From: CAZTYI01 sp964466185
GTDB taxonomy: Bacteria; Chlamydiota; Chlamydiia; Chlamydiales; SM23-39
NCBI GenBank assembly: GCA_964466185.1
Contig: CAYXMS010000013.1
Span: forward strand, 1-35,600
Direction: 5' to 3'
Length of the DNA: 35,600 nucleotides
A program made the translations under genes and the position numbers. Shown here in pieces: positions 15,791-24,687 of the stretch (the stretch's first letter is position 1; each line of letters opens with the position of its first letter). The notes below the pieces were generated by a model. It saw only the letters and a list, made by a program, of their open reading frames with translations. It was not told the origin of the DNA and ran no database searches.

Positions 15791-15819
15791 TTTACAGATA
15801 TTTTTTTTTAAATTACATA
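15791..15819 (+). promoter_or_regulatory. Possible promoter for the basic protein gene
   Basis: TTTACA (15791-15796), 17 bases, TACATA (15814-15819). It lies 37 bases before a strong AAGGGAGA ribosome site region. AT-rich context, tentative. Confidence 0.35.
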
Positions 15820-15855
15820 AAAAATAAATACAATTTTAATATAAGGGAGAATGTT

Positions 15856-16581
15856 ATGGCTAAAGGCGGAACAGACAGAACAGGCGGAGTTGGCGGTCCT
15901 AAAGGTCCAGAACACTTAGCTTATATGGAAGAATTGGAAAAAAAACTTGGTACAAGAAAACCTAGAGATATTGAAAAAAAGACAGATAAAGCTGCTCAAA
16001 AAAGATTTTCAGATAAAAGAAAATTCGAACGTAAGAAAGAAATTGCTGAATTAAAGATGGGAAAAGGCAAAGGAAAAGTTAAAAGAACAACTAAAGAATT
16101 GGAACAACAAAGACGAGAGAAAAGCCAAAAACCTAAAGACCATTCTCTAAAGTCTACAATCGTTAAAGACAGGCCAGTTGCCGCAGCCGCAGCGGCTAAA
16201 GCACATCGTCCTAAGATTAAAGGCAGTCCAGAAAATTTAAAAGCTATAAACCTAAGGGTTAAAAAAGTTCTTGCTGAAAACAAATTTACAATTCCTAGTA
16301 TTATGAACAATTTTAGAATTGTAGGTGCAGCAGCTGCTGCTCATGGATTTGTCTTGGAAAAACTGGGGCTAGCTATTCTAAATGCTAAACCTAAAACTCC
16401 AGAAGCTGTTAGAGAAACTTTATCAAGCGATAAAATGTTACAGGCTTTAGACAAGCATTTAATAGAGCAAGATATTACCGGTGGTGATTTAAAGACTGCG
16501 AAAGGACAGATCAAGAATTGGATAGAAAGAAGTGGCGGTTTAGGTAAATATATTCAAGCTATGTTAGATAATATAGAATAG
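15856..16581 (+). CDS. Lysine/alanine-rich basic hypothetical protein
   Basis: 241 residues with no signal peptide or membrane helix. Residues 1-20 are Gly/Thr-rich and flexible; 25-120 are highly charged (repeated K/R/E/D, e.g. KRFSDKRKFERKKEIAE) and likely helical or disordered; an alanine run follows (AAAAAAKAHRPK). The C-terminal 130-241 looks folded and helical, with a second alanine run. A strong Shine-Dalgarno (AAGGGAGA) precedes ATG. Codon usage is A-rich relative to neighbours, with few T-ending Phe/Leu codons, because of the Lys/Glu bias. It could be a nucleic-acid-binding protein or a type III effector with an unstructured N-terminus; neither is shown. No homologue was recognised. 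Confidence 0.75.
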   Translation: MAKGGTDRTGGVGGPKGPEHLAYMEELEKKLGTRKPRDIEKKTDKAAQKRFSDKRKFERKKEIAELKMGKGKGKVKRTTKELEQQRREKSQKPKDHSLKSTIVKDRPVAAAAAAKAHRPKIKGSPENLKAINLRVKKVLAENKFTIPSIMNNFRIVGAAAAAHGFVLEKLGLAILNAKPKTPEAVRETLSSDKMLQALDKHLIEQDITGGDLKTAKGQIKNWIERSGGLGKYIQAMLDNIE

Positions 16582-16656
16582 ATGGTTTAGATTTTTCGGT
16601 TTGTGAGTACGTTTTTTTCGTCTAAAGGGAAGTTCTGATTGAGTGTCGAAAAATGT

Positions 16657-17715
16657 TTAAGCTTTTAAGGTTTCTTCTAACAATTTAATTTTGCTCTCTA
16701 GCTCTTGAATTTTTTTGACGTATTTTTCTAGTTTTCTAAAATAAACCATTTGCCGATTGTGTTCAGCCATGGCAATAGCCGGAGCGCCCCGGTATTTGCC
16801 GGTCTTTAAGTTTTTAGAGACGCCGGCTTTGGCAGCTACAATTACTTGATCCGCCAGCTCTAAATGGCCGGCAACTCCGACTTGTCCGGCAAGGATCACG
16901 TTTTTTCCAAGCTTGGAAGAGCCGGAAATCCCGCTTTGCGAAGCAATGGCGCTGTTTTCGCCAATTTCTACGTTGTGGGCAATTTGGACTAAATTGTCTA
17001 TTTTAGCGCCTTTTTTAATAACGGTATTTTTAAAACGGGCGCGGTCGATAGTAGTGTTGGCGCCAATTTCCACAAAGTCTTCTATGATAACGTTGCCCAG
17101 TTGTTCTAATTTTTGCCAAGATCCGTCTTTTTGGGGAAGATACCCAAAGCCGCAGGAGCCTATTACTGCTCCCGGTTGAATGATCACATAAGATCCGATC
17201 CGGCAATTTTCCCGAATACTGGCAGAAGAATAAATAGTTGTGTTAGAGCCGATTTTACAGTTGGGCCCAATAAAAGAATGGGGATAAATAATGCTGTTTT
17301 TATCGATTTCTACGCCGGGACCAATAAATACAAAAGGGCCAATAGTGGCGGTTTCAGCTATGTTAGCAGATGGGTCTATAACAGAAGAGGGATGAATTTT
17401 GGAAAATAAAGGTTTTTGTTCTTTATCCAAGAATAATTTGGCAATTTGTTGAAAAGTGCTGGACGGGTCTTCGGAAATTAAAAAATTCTGCCCGCCAAGT
17501 GCAGAACAGGCTAACAGAGAGTCTACTTGAGATACGCAAATCACTCCGGCTTGGCTGGTTTTAACCTGGTCTAGATAACGATTGTTTGCTAGAAATGAAA
17601 CTTCATGATTTTGAGCTTGGTCCAGAGCGGCAACGCCTGAGACTTTTTTAGCTTTGTTGCCGAAGGGCTGAGCCTTGGTAAGAAGGCTCAGCTCTTCTAA
17701 AGTGTATTCAGCCAT
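16657..17715 (-). CDS. lpxD: UDP-3-O-acylglucosamine N-acyltransferase
   Basis: Transfers a 3-hydroxyacyl chain from ACP to the 2-amino group of UDP-3-O-acylglucosamine in lipid A synthesis; soluble, working at the inner membrane. 352 residues: N-terminal uridine-binding domain (1-100), then about ten left-handed-beta-helix hexapeptide turns (110-300; for example IGPFVFIGPGVEI), and a C-terminal helix (320-352) for acyl-chain/ACP contact. The catalytic histidine is H247 in IAHNVEIGENS, with DGSW upstream as in the family. It follows skp after 2 bases, so bamA-skp-lpxD form one unit, matching the conserved order in Chlamydia and many Gram-negatives. Confidence 0.97.
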   Translation of the reverse strand: MAEYTLEELSLLTKAQPFGNKAKKVSGVAALDQAQNHEVSFLANNRYLDQVKTSQAGVICVSQVDSLLACSALGGQNFLISEDPSSTFQQIAKLFLDKEQKPLFSKIHPSSVIDPSANIAETATIGPFVFIGPGVEIDKNSIIYPHSFIGPNCKIGSNTTIYSSASIRENCRIGSYVIIQPGAVIGSCGFGYLPQKDGSWQKLEQLGNVIIEDFVEIGANTTIDRARFKNTVIKKGAKIDNLVQIAHNVEIGENSAIASQSGISGSSKLGKNVILAGQVGVAGHLELADQVIVAAKAGVSKNLKTGKYRGAPAIAMAEHNRQMVYFRKLEKYVKKIQELESKIKLLEETLKA

Positions 17716-17717
17716 TG

Positions 17718-18341
17718 TTATTTTTTAACAGCTTTGGCTGGGGCTTTTGTATTGGCAGCTTTAGCTGTCGGCTTGGCAGCAGGTTTTTGGGCTGCTGTTT
17801 TGTTTTCTTTTTCTTTTGCTTCAGAGACTTTTTTATCTTTTTCGTAGTTTTTGTCCATAATAGAAATAATAGATTTGGTAATGTCCAAATCATTTTTGCT
17901 GTAAAAGCACATTTCTTTGTTAACTACCATAGAGAATTTTTTCTGAGCAGCAATTTCTGCAGATGCTTTGTTAATATAGCCAATCATTTTTTGTACAAAA
18001 ATATAGTTGGCTTGGTTCATAACTTGATAAAGCTGGTTTTGGTATTTGGCCATATCTTCATTTAAGGTTTTATATTTGCCCTGTAATTGGACTGCTGCAT
18101 CTTTAGAAAGACCTTCCATGTAATTTTGGTCTTCTAGTTTGCCGGCAACCTCTTTGAGTTCTTTATTTGTTTGTTCAATAACAGATGACCATTGCTGCTT
18201 GATGCTTTCCAATTGACCTTGCTCGTTTTTGCCATATTTGGACTCCATAATGCAGTTGGTAAAGTTGACAACACCTACATCAGAAGCTGAAAGAAAAGCA
18301 CCTGTTAAAAGCAGAAATGTAAAAATAAATTTTTTAAACAT
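17718..18341 (-). CDS. skp: Periplasmic chaperone OmpH/Skp with a basic C-terminal extension
   Basis: 207 residues: signal peptide about 1-19, a conserved start VVNFTNCIMESKYGKNEQ, and a long helical coiled-coil body (about 45-110) that forms the tentacles of the Skp trimer, which holds unfolded outer-membrane proteins. Residues 165-207 form an extra tail rich in Lys, Ala and Pro (e.g. KPAAKPTAKAA) that is not part of the canonical chaperone, which is normally about 160-175 residues. The gene lies 20 bases after bamA and 2 before lpxD. The tail could be periplasmic and disordered; its role is unknown. Confidence 0.93.
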   Translation of the reverse strand: MFKKFIFTFLLLTGAFLSASDVGVVNFTNCIMESKYGKNEQGQLESIKQQWSSVIEQTNKELKEVAGKLEDQNYMEGLSKDAAVQLQGKYKTLNEDMAKYQNQLYQVMNQANYIFVQKMIGYINKASAEIAAQKKFSMVVNKEMCFYSKNDLDITKSIISIMDKNYEKDKKVSEAKEKENKTAAQKPAAKPTAKAANTKAPAKAVKK

Positions 18342-18361
18342 GATAGCTCCTTAATTTTTTT

Positions 18362-20719
18362 TTAGAATTGTCCTCCCATAGAGAAGAAAAATCTACGTTC
18401 ATCAGTTTTATGGTCTGGATTTATAGGTATACCATAGCCGAGAATAATAGGCACGTTATTCGTTAGATTAAGCCTAGCACCAAAGCCGAAGCTGGTATTA
18501 ATCTTGGGTATACTAAAATGTTTGTCAGTAATCGAACCGCCGTCAAAAAAGACAAAAATATCAGCCGGCGGTATCAATTGATAAAGATATTCTATTGAGA
18601 TTAAAAAAGATGAAATACCACCAAGAGGGTCTCTATCATGATTTTGACGCTTCGGTCCTAAAATATAAGGTTTATAGCCGCGGACTGTAGTATCTCCGCC
18701 CAAGAAAAATTTTTCAGAAAGCGGCATTTTGCTAGTGTTGGTCGCAAAAACAGGCTCGATGAATTTTAAATCGCAGCGGGCTTTAAAAGTGCCTTTTCTA
18801 AATATGGGTAGATAATAAGCATTGGCCAGACCAAATTTCAAAAAGTAAAAATCGCCCCATATACCTACATATTCTCCCTCTAAAATGGAACGTAGGCCTT
18901 TATGGGATTTTTGTGCATTGTCCGTAGAATCGTAGCCAATAGATGTGCCGATCGCGGAAATTAAGCCGTTATTGTTTTCGATTTCTTCATCCTGCTTGAG
19001 ATCATCGTTTTTCTGATCGTCTTTAATATCTGTTTTAGAATGGCGAATACGGTATTTGGCACCGTAGGTCCAGAAATTGGTAATCGGATAGGAAGTAAAT
19101 AAAGAACCGCCATAGGTCTTAATTGCGTAATTTTTGGTTTGTAGCTTGCTCCATGTAGATGAAATTTCAAAACCAAATCGCCAGCTGCTGTCGCAAAAAT
19201 AGGGATTCATCCAGGTTAATAAATAGCTTCTTTGCTTTTTACCAATAGTGGCATTGGCATGCGCATATTCTCCTGCGCCGCGTAAAGCCGAGGGTTTAGT
19301 GAAAAATTGGGAAAAACCGCGCCAGTTAAAATTGCGCTCGGTTAGTTCAAATGAGCCAAATACATCGTTTAAAGAAGAAAAACCCAGCGCTACATTAGCA
19401 TAACCGGTAGATGCTTCTTCCACTTCAATAAAAACATCGCGGTAATTTTCAGCGTCTAAAGTCGGATCAGGGGATTTGACAGCATATACATTGACATTTT
19501 TAAAATAGCCCATGTTTTCCAGCCTTTTTTGGCTGGCTTCCAAACGGCGGCTGTCAAATACCTGCCCCGGAGTGATCAGGGTTTCCCTTAGGAGAACTTT
19601 AGTTTGAGTTGTCGTATTGCCGCGGATTTGAATCAGGCCAATTTTAAACTGTTCGTTTTCTTCGATTTCAAAATGTATGTCATAGATGTTTTTTTGGGGA
19701 TGCAGCTTGGTATCGCTTAAAGCTTCACTGTCAATATAACCTTTAGATCCATAAAAATCTTTTAGAGCCTTAGCGCTTTGCCTGATTTTATCAGGAGAAT
19801 AAATATCGCCCTCTTGAATAGTTAAAAGAGACATTAATTCAGAGTCTGAGAAAATTTTATTTCCGGAGATTGTGGCTTTGCCAAAATGATAGATTTTGCC
19901 TTTGTCAACATAAAAATGAACAACGATTTTTTTGTTTTTAGGGAGTTCTTTTATTTGTACATCGACTTTGGCATCTGCATAGCCTAAATTGTTAAAATAA
20001 TTTAAAATGGCAATCTGATCTTGGTCGATCGCTTCTTGCTTATATACGCCTTGGCCTGTCATCCAGGAAAGTACAAGATTGTAACGCTTGGTATAAAACC
20101 TTTCGGTAACTTCATTTTCTTCCTGTTTAGATATGCCATGAAAAACTAGATAGGCAATTTTGCCGCTTTTGCCTTCTTTAATATCAATCTCAATTTCAAC
20201 TTGGTTTTTATTGTCAATAGGTTGGATTGAATAGGTAACTTCAGATTCAAAAAAGCCGGCTTTAATATAAGCCTCTTTAATTTTGGTCAGTCCTTTTTGA
20301 AATTTTTCAGTAGAAAATTTATCCTGATTTTTTAAACCAAGTTCTTTTTGTAATTTGCTGTTGTTAAAATAACTGTTGCCCTGAAAAGTTAAAGTCTTGA
20401 TGGTCGGAAAAGGACGGAGGGTAATTTTTATGTGCAGCCCGTCCGAGAGTATTTCCATGGAGGCGGAAACTTTTTCAAAATTTTCGGAGAGTTTTTTTAA
20501 GTCGTTGTCAAAGTCTTTTTGTGAGAATTCATGGCCTATTTGTGTTTTTAATTGGGACAAAACACTTTTTTCATTTATTTGATAATCCGAGGCCTGGCAA
20601 TCTACAATTAAATCAATATTGGAAACAGCATTTTTTGTTTCTGCATGGGCCGAGATAAAAGAAAAGAAAAATAAAAGAAAAAATATAGGTAGAAAAAACT
20701 TGTTACATTTTTTTATCAT
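18362..20719 (-). CDS. bamA: Outer membrane protein assembly factor BamA (Omp85)
   Basis: 785 residues. A signal peptide (about 1-26) is followed by five POTRA-like repeats (about 30-420, each with the G-N-x-x-F/T pattern, e.g. FQGNSYFNNSKLQ, ISGNKIFSDSEL, IRGNTTTQTKVLL) and a 16-strand barrel (about 435-785). The conserved loop-6 motif V679-R680-G681-Y682 is present in GGDTTVRGYKPY, and the chain ends in an aromatic strand FFFSMGGQF with the C-terminal Phe used as an insertion signal. It is the essential outer-membrane insertase, working with Skp, whose gene follows. The order bamA-skp-lpxD is classical. The 161 bases upstream up to recR contain no clear gene. Confidence 0.97.
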   Translation of the reverse strand: MIKKCNKFFLPIFFLLFFFSFISAHAETKNAVSNIDLIVDCQASDYQINEKSVLSQLKTQIGHEFSQKDFDNDLKKLSENFEKVSASMEILSDGLHIKITLRPFPTIKTLTFQGNSYFNNSKLQKELGLKNQDKFSTEKFQKGLTKIKEAYIKAGFFESEVTYSIQPIDNKNQVEIEIDIKEGKSGKIAYLVFHGISKQEENEVTERFYTKRYNLVLSWMTGQGVYKQEAIDQDQIAILNYFNNLGYADAKVDVQIKELPKNKKIVVHFYVDKGKIYHFGKATISGNKIFSDSELMSLLTIQEGDIYSPDKIRQSAKALKDFYGSKGYIDSEALSDTKLHPQKNIYDIHFEIEENEQFKIGLIQIRGNTTTQTKVLLRETLITPGQVFDSRRLEASQKRLENMGYFKNVNVYAVKSPDPTLDAENYRDVFIEVEEASTGYANVALGFSSLNDVFGSFELTERNFNWRGFSQFFTKPSALRGAGEYAHANATIGKKQRSYLLTWMNPYFCDSSWRFGFEISSTWSKLQTKNYAIKTYGGSLFTSYPITNFWTYGAKYRIRHSKTDIKDDQKNDDLKQDEEIENNNGLISAIGTSIGYDSTDNAQKSHKGLRSILEGEYVGIWGDFYFLKFGLANAYYLPIFRKGTFKARCDLKFIEPVFATNTSKMPLSEKFFLGGDTTVRGYKPYILGPKRQNHDRDPLGGISSFLISIEYLYQLIPPADIFVFFDGGSITDKHFSIPKINTSFGFGARLNLTNNVPIILGYGIPINPDHKTDERRFFFSMGGQF

Positions 20720-20880
20720 TGCATACTCTCACTGTATATCATCATTTTTTATTAAAACTAAAAAAACATCTCTTTAAAAAGAGGCGTGTATTAGGTTTTA
20801 ATTATAGAAAAAAGAAAACAATAAAAGCAAGGGTAGCCGTTTTTGCAAATTTGCCGCTGCAAAAAATCTTTCTCAAAAAT

Positions 20881-21474
20881 TTAAAAATTCTGGCGGCCTA
20901 AGAATGCTCTGGTTAAAGTACTGTCATCTACATATTCAAAAGAACTGCCTACAGGTAGGCCAAAAGCTAGCCTGGAAATTTTTAAAGAGGCAAAATTGTT
21001 TAAGCTGTTTTTTAAAAATAAAGCAGTAGCATCGCCTTCTAAAGTAGAATCTAAAGCAATAATTACTTCTTGGACATTTTTTTTCGAAATTAGCTGCTTT
21101 AATTTTTGTACGGTTGCATCTTCTATCTGACAGCTTTTTAAAGGAGAAAGCAAATGGTCTAATACAAAGTACAGCCCTTCATAAGATGAGGTTTCTTCCA
21201 AAGCAAAAAGATCGCGGGCAGAACCTAAGATGCAAAGCTTGTCAGCTTCTCTTCGACAAAACTGACAACCGGTTTTGTCAATCAGGGCGTTGCAAGTCGG
21301 ACATTTTAAGATTTCGTCTTTTAAGGAAGAGAGCGTGTCGCTAAATAAATCCAGATCGCTTTTTTGCCAGTCAATTAATTCAAAGGCCAATCTTTCTGCC
21401 GTCTTCGAGCCAACACCCGGCAGCTTTTTTAAAAATTGACTTAACATCTGTATTTTAAGTGGATATTTAGCCAT
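20881..21474 (-). CDS. recR: Recombination mediator protein RecR
   Basis: 197 residues. N-terminal helix-hairpin-helix (LKKLPGVGSKTAERLAFEL), a C4 zinc finger (CPTCNALIDKTGCQFC, about 57-72), a Toprim domain (about 80-175) with VIIALDSTLEGDATALFL, and the C-terminal family tail with GLPVGSSFEYVDDSTLTRAF. With RecO/RecF it loads RecA at gaps. Standard length for the family. It is divergent from fabH with a 114-base spacer and precedes bamA on the same strand, as in Chlamydia. Confidence 0.97.
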   Translation of the reverse strand: MAKYPLKIQMLSQFLKKLPGVGSKTAERLAFELIDWQKSDLDLFSDTLSSLKDEILKCPTCNALIDKTGCQFCRREADKLCILGSARDLFALEETSSYEGLYFVLDHLLSPLKSCQIEDATVQKLKQLISKKNVQEVIIALDSTLEGDATALFLKNSLNNFASLKISRLAFGLPVGSSFEYVDDSTLTRAFLGRQNF

Positions 21475-21588
21475 AGTATTTACTTTTATAACAGTTATTT
21501 GAATTTAAAAAAATATATATTGTAAAACTGCAAATTTGCTTTATTTTTTAACTTAAAACAGGTAAAATTTATCTCAAGTAATTTTTAT

Positions 21589-22608
21589 ATGACAAAAGCT
21601 AAAATTATAGGCACTGGGTCCTATTTACCCAAGAAAATTCTGAAAAATGCCGATTTGGAAAAGATGGTCGATACATCCGATGAATGGATTGTGGCCAGAA
21701 CCGGCATTAAGCAAAGACGCTTGGCTGCTAAAGGGGAAAATACTTCCGATATGGCTGTCAAAGCAGCTGAAAAGGCGCTGCAGGCTGCCGGCTTAAAAAG
21801 CTCTGAGATTGATTTGATCTTGGTAGCTACCTTGACTTCTGATTTCATTTTTCCTTCAACCGCTTGTTTGGTGCAAAAAAAACTGGAGGCCAAAAATGCC
21901 GCAGCTATCGATATTCAAGCTGCTTGTTCCGGCTTTATATATGGTTTGGCTTTCGCTCAAGGCTTGGTAGAAAATAAAAATTTTAAAAATGTGCTTTTGA
22001 TCGCTTCTGAAAAGCTCTCTTCAATTATTAATTATGAAGACCGCTCTACTTGCGTGCTATTTGGAGATGGAGCATCAGCTGCCGTGATCAGCTCCCAAAA
22101 ACCAGTGGATTTAAAATCCTCTGCTAAAGGCGGATATTACGAGATTCAAAAAGTTATTTTAGGAGCAGACGGCGCTTTGGCCGATCTTTTAAAACTGCCG
22201 GCAGGAGGCTCGGCTAATCCAGCCTCTTTAAAAACAGTCGAAAATAAAGAGCATTATATCAAAATGTCCGGCAATGTGACTTTTAAACACGCTGTCAGAC
22301 GTATGGAAACAGCTTCAAAACAGTGTTTAAAAGCTTTGAATATGACAGAAGACCAGGTTGATTGGCTGATTCCGCATCAGGCTAATTTAAGGATCATAGA
22401 GGCTATAGCCAAACGATTTAAACACCTGCCAAAGGAACATGTATATAAAGACGGAATTAGGAAATATGGCAATACTTCCGCTTGTACAGTAGGGATCGCT
22501 TTGGATGAAATCGAAAGAAGCCAAGAAGTAGAAAAGCACGATAGCTTGCTCTTTACCGTTTTCGGAGCAGGCCTGACTTGGGGTGCGGCTTTGATTATTA
22601 AAAAATAG
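21589..22608 (+). CDS. fabH: 3-oxoacyl-ACP synthase III
   Basis: Starts fatty-acid synthesis by condensing acetyl-CoA with malonyl-ACP. 339 residues, somewhat longer than E. coli FabH (317). The catalytic triad is complete: C113 in ACSGF, H263 in PHQAN and N295 in YGNTSAC. The extra residues lie between C113 and H263 (about 18 more than E. coli), around the ADGALADLLKLPAGGS loop, which is a common extension in other bacterial FabHs. Start ATG at 21589, giving MTKAKIIGTGSYLPKK. First gene of fabH-fabD-fabG-acpP, with spacers of about 20, 6 and 30 bases, probably one operon. Confidence 0.97.
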   Translation: MTKAKIIGTGSYLPKKILKNADLEKMVDTSDEWIVARTGIKQRRLAAKGENTSDMAVKAAEKALQAAGLKSSEIDLILVATLTSDFIFPSTACLVQKKLEAKNAAAIDIQAACSGFIYGLAFAQGLVENKNFKNVLLIASEKLSSIINYEDRSTCVLFGDGASAAVISSQKPVDLKSSAKGGYYEIQKVILGADGALADLLKLPAGGSANPASLKTVENKEHYIKMSGNVTFKHAVRRMETASKQCLKALNMTEDQVDWLIPHQANLRIIEAIAKRFKHLPKEHVYKDGIRKYGNTSACTVGIALDEIERSQEVEKHDSLLFTVFGAGLTWGAALIIKK

Positions 22609-22629
22609 AAAAAACCATTTTTGAAAAAT

Positions 22630-23577
22630 ATGACACAGAATTTGAAAAAAATAGCTTTTTTATTTCCCGGACAGGGGGCACAGTATTCCGGTATGGGACA
22701 GGATTTTTTTCAAAAATATCTTGTTGCCAGGGAAACTTTTCAGGAAGCTGATGAACTTTTACATTTTAAGCTGTCTGAATTGATCTTTTCAGGTTCTTTG
22801 CAAAAGTTGACCTTAACTAAAAATGCCCAGCCAGCTATTTTTGTCGTGTCTTTTGCCCTTTTACGTGTTTTGCAAAAAGAATTTCCCGGTTTAAAGCCGC
22901 AAGCCGCCGGAGGACTTAGCCTGGGTGAATATACTGCTTTGGCCGCTGCCGAAAAACTTGCTTTTGCCGAAGCTCTTTTACTGGTCCAAAAAAGAGCTTT
23001 TCTGATGCATGAAGCTTGCGAAAAACATAAAGGCACTATGGCTGCTGTTATGGGCATGGAGGCAGATGCGTTGGAGAAACTTTTAAATCCGATGCGAAGG
23101 GACAATGTTTTCCCCGCTAATTTCAACACTCCCGGCCAGACTGTTATTTCAGGTTCTTTTGAAGGAATAGAAAAAGCAGGTAGGCTCTTAAAAGAACAAG
23201 GAGCTAAAAAAATTATCCCTTTAAAAGTTCATGGAGCTTTTCATTCAGGGCTAATGGAAGAGGCCCGGATTAAATTAACCCCTGCAATTGAAAAAACTAG
23301 TTTTGTAGAAAGTTCAATCGATGTTGTTATGAACGTCATAGGCGGTTTTGTCAAAGATATCAAAAAAATGAAAAAAGCCCTGATTTTACAAATTGTCAAT
23401 CCTGTACGCTGGCAAAAATGTGTAGAAGCTTTGGACGAGTTCGGCAGCGAGCTTTTTATTGAAATCGGACCCGGCAAGACTCTAACCAACATGAACAGGA
23501 AAATTGGGGTTAAGGGAAAAACTGTTAATTTAGAAAAAGTGTCTGATTTAGATGCGATTTATCAGGAGATTAAATAG
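22630..23577 (+). CDS. fabD: Malonyl-CoA:ACP transacylase
   Basis: Loads malonate onto AcpP. About 315 residues from ATG 22630 (MTQNLKKIAFLFPGQGAQYSG); an upstream TTG at 22621 in the same frame would add three residues, and no Shine-Dalgarno decides between them. The catalytic dyad is visible: S97 in GGLSLGEY and H205 in GAFHSG, with the early oxyanion-loop motif FPGQGAQ. A C-terminal small domain is present, ending in a GPGKTL block (EIGPGKTLTNMNRK). Second gene of the fatty-acid cluster. Confidence 0.96.
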   Translation: MTQNLKKIAFLFPGQGAQYSGMGQDFFQKYLVARETFQEADELLHFKLSELIFSGSLQKLTLTKNAQPAIFVVSFALLRVLQKEFPGLKPQAAGGLSLGEYTALAAAEKLAFAEALLLVQKRAFLMHEACEKHKGTMAAVMGMEADALEKLLNPMRRDNVFPANFNTPGQTVISGSFEGIEKAGRLLKEQGAKKIIPLKVHGAFHSGLMEEARIKLTPAIEKTSFVESSIDVVMNVIGGFVKDIKKMKKALILQIVNPVRWQKCVEALDEFGSELFIEIGPGKTLTNMNRKIGVKGKTVNLEKVSDLDAIYQEIK

Positions 23578-23583
23578 ATTGTC

Positions 23584-24354
23584 ATGCTGAAAAATAAAAA
23601 TATTATTATTACAGGGGGTACTTCAGGTATCGGCAAAGCTATTGCCAAGCTGTTTTATCAACAGGGAGCTAATATAGTTATTATCGGTACTAATGAAGAA
23701 AAAGCTAAAAAAGCACTTCAGGAGATTAAAGATGCTGAAAATAGCAGGGCGCAAAAAAATACTAGCACTCAAATCATTAGTTTTAAAATTTTAGACGTTT
23801 CTTCCGTCCAAGATACGGAAAAAGTTTTTTCAGAACTTTTTCAGGAAATGAAAACTGTCGATGTCTTAGTCAATGCCGCAGGCATTACCAAAGATAGTTT
23901 GCTTTTAAAAATGTCTGAAGAAGACTGGGACCGCGTGATCGATGTTAATCTAAAATCAGTTTATAACACCTGCAAAGCTGTTTATAGACCGTTTATGAAA
24001 CAACGAAAAGGCAAGATTGTTAATATTACGTCAGTTGTCGCTTTAGTCGGCAACAAGGGACAGTGCAATTATACTGCTGCCAAAGCCGGCATGATCGGTT
24101 TTAGCAAATCCCTAGCTTTGGAGCTGGCTCGTAAAGGCGTGACTGTCAACTGTATTGCGCCAGGCTTTATTAAAACTCAAATGACAGAAAACTTGCCAGA
24201 TGAAATAAAAAAAGGCATACTTGCCAATATACCGTTAGCACGCTACGGCGAAGCTGAAGAAATAGCCCGTACAGCGCTTTTTTTAGCGTCAGATAGCTGC
24301 AATTACATTACAGGGCAGGTAATCAATGTCGACGGCGGCATGGTAATGAACTAA
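23584..24354 (+). CDS. fabG: 3-oxoacyl-ACP reductase
   Basis: NADPH-dependent first reductive step of fatty-acid elongation. A classical SDR of 256 residues with cofactor motif TGGTSGIG (11-18), NNAG-equivalent VNAAG, catalytic S150 (ITSVVALVG), Y163 and K167 (YTAAK), and C-terminal VDGGMVMN. The spacing Ser-13-Tyr-4-Lys is canonical. A slightly longer loop after residue 45 carries Ser/Thr/Gln (NSRAQKNTSTQ). It begins 6 bases after fabD and is part of the fabH-D-G-acpP unit. Confidence 0.97.
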   Translation: MLKNKNIIITGGTSGIGKAIAKLFYQQGANIVIIGTNEEKAKKALQEIKDAENSRAQKNTSTQIISFKILDVSSVQDTEKVFSELFQEMKTVDVLVNAAGITKDSLLLKMSEEDWDRVIDVNLKSVYNTCKAVYRPFMKQRKGKIVNITSVVALVGNKGQCNYTAAKAGMIGFSKSLALELARKGVTVNCIAPGFIKTQMTENLPDEIKKGILANIPLARYGEAEEIARTALFLASDSCNYITGQVINVDGGMVMN

Positions 24355-24384
24355 TTTTTTTTTAAACCATAAGGGGAAAAAAAC

Positions 24385-24618
24385 ATGACTATTGAAAAAG
24401 AAGTGATTGATGTAATTGTTGAGCAGCTGGGTGTTGATGCTGCTGATGTAACATTGGAAAAATCTTTTGTGGAAGATTTGAATGCAGACTCTTTAGATTT
24501 AACAGAGCTGATTATGACCTTTGAAGAGAAATTCGGCTTTGAAATCTCTGAAGAAGATGCGGAAAAATTAAAAACTGTTAAAGATGTAGTTGATTACATC
24601 AAATCAAAACAGAAATAA
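24385..24618 (+). CDS. acpP: Acyl carrier protein
   Basis: 77-residue acidic four-helix carrier that holds growing acyl chains on a phosphopantetheine arm. The attachment serine is S36 in NADSLDLTELIM. The arm is added by AcpS, encoded here at 31575-31958, and acyl-ACP then serves LpxD, encoded at 16657-17715. Start supported by AAGGGGAAA nine bases upstream. Last gene of the fab cluster, followed by a strong terminator. Confidence 0.98.
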   Translation: MTIEKEVIDVIVEQLGVDAADVTLEKSFVEDLNADSLDLTELIMTFEEKFGFEISEEDAEKLKTVKDVVDYIKSKQK

Positions 24619-24630
24619 TTCTCTTGGTAT

Positions 24631-24667
24631 AAAAAAGCGCTATAGTTATAAATTATAGCGCTTTTTT
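24631..24667. terminator. Bidirectional Rho-independent terminator
   Basis: A-run, GCGCTATA, spacer, TATAGCGC, T-run: a perfect 8-bp stem flanked by A6 and T7. It serves acpP on the plus strand and the convergent HAMP/SpoIIE-like gene on the minus strand (13 bases after acpP stop, about 20 bases after the other). Confidence 0.92.
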
Positions 24668-24687
24668 TATGTGTTTTTTATTGGATT

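Noticed and set aside
15996..16310. Minus-strand 104-codon frame opposite the basic protein
   Set aside because: It is the complement of a Lys/Ala-rich gene, which yields Phe/Leu/Ala-rich shadow translation; the plus-strand gene has the ribosome site.
16591..16654. ATTTTTCG ... CGAAAAAT inverted repeat between the basic protein and lpxD
   Set aside because: 8-bp AT-rich arms 48 bases apart; too weak to call a terminator in this composition.
20719..20901. Plus-strand 60-codon lysine-rich frame between bamA and recR
   Set aside because: No ribosome site, overlaps the start of bamA and the end of recR, and its composition only reflects A-rich spacer DNA. It superficially resembles a basic ribosomal protein but shows no family motif.
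22740..23129. Minus-strand 129-codon frame inside fabD
   Set aside because: Shadow of an intact fabD with all catalytic residues on the plus strand.
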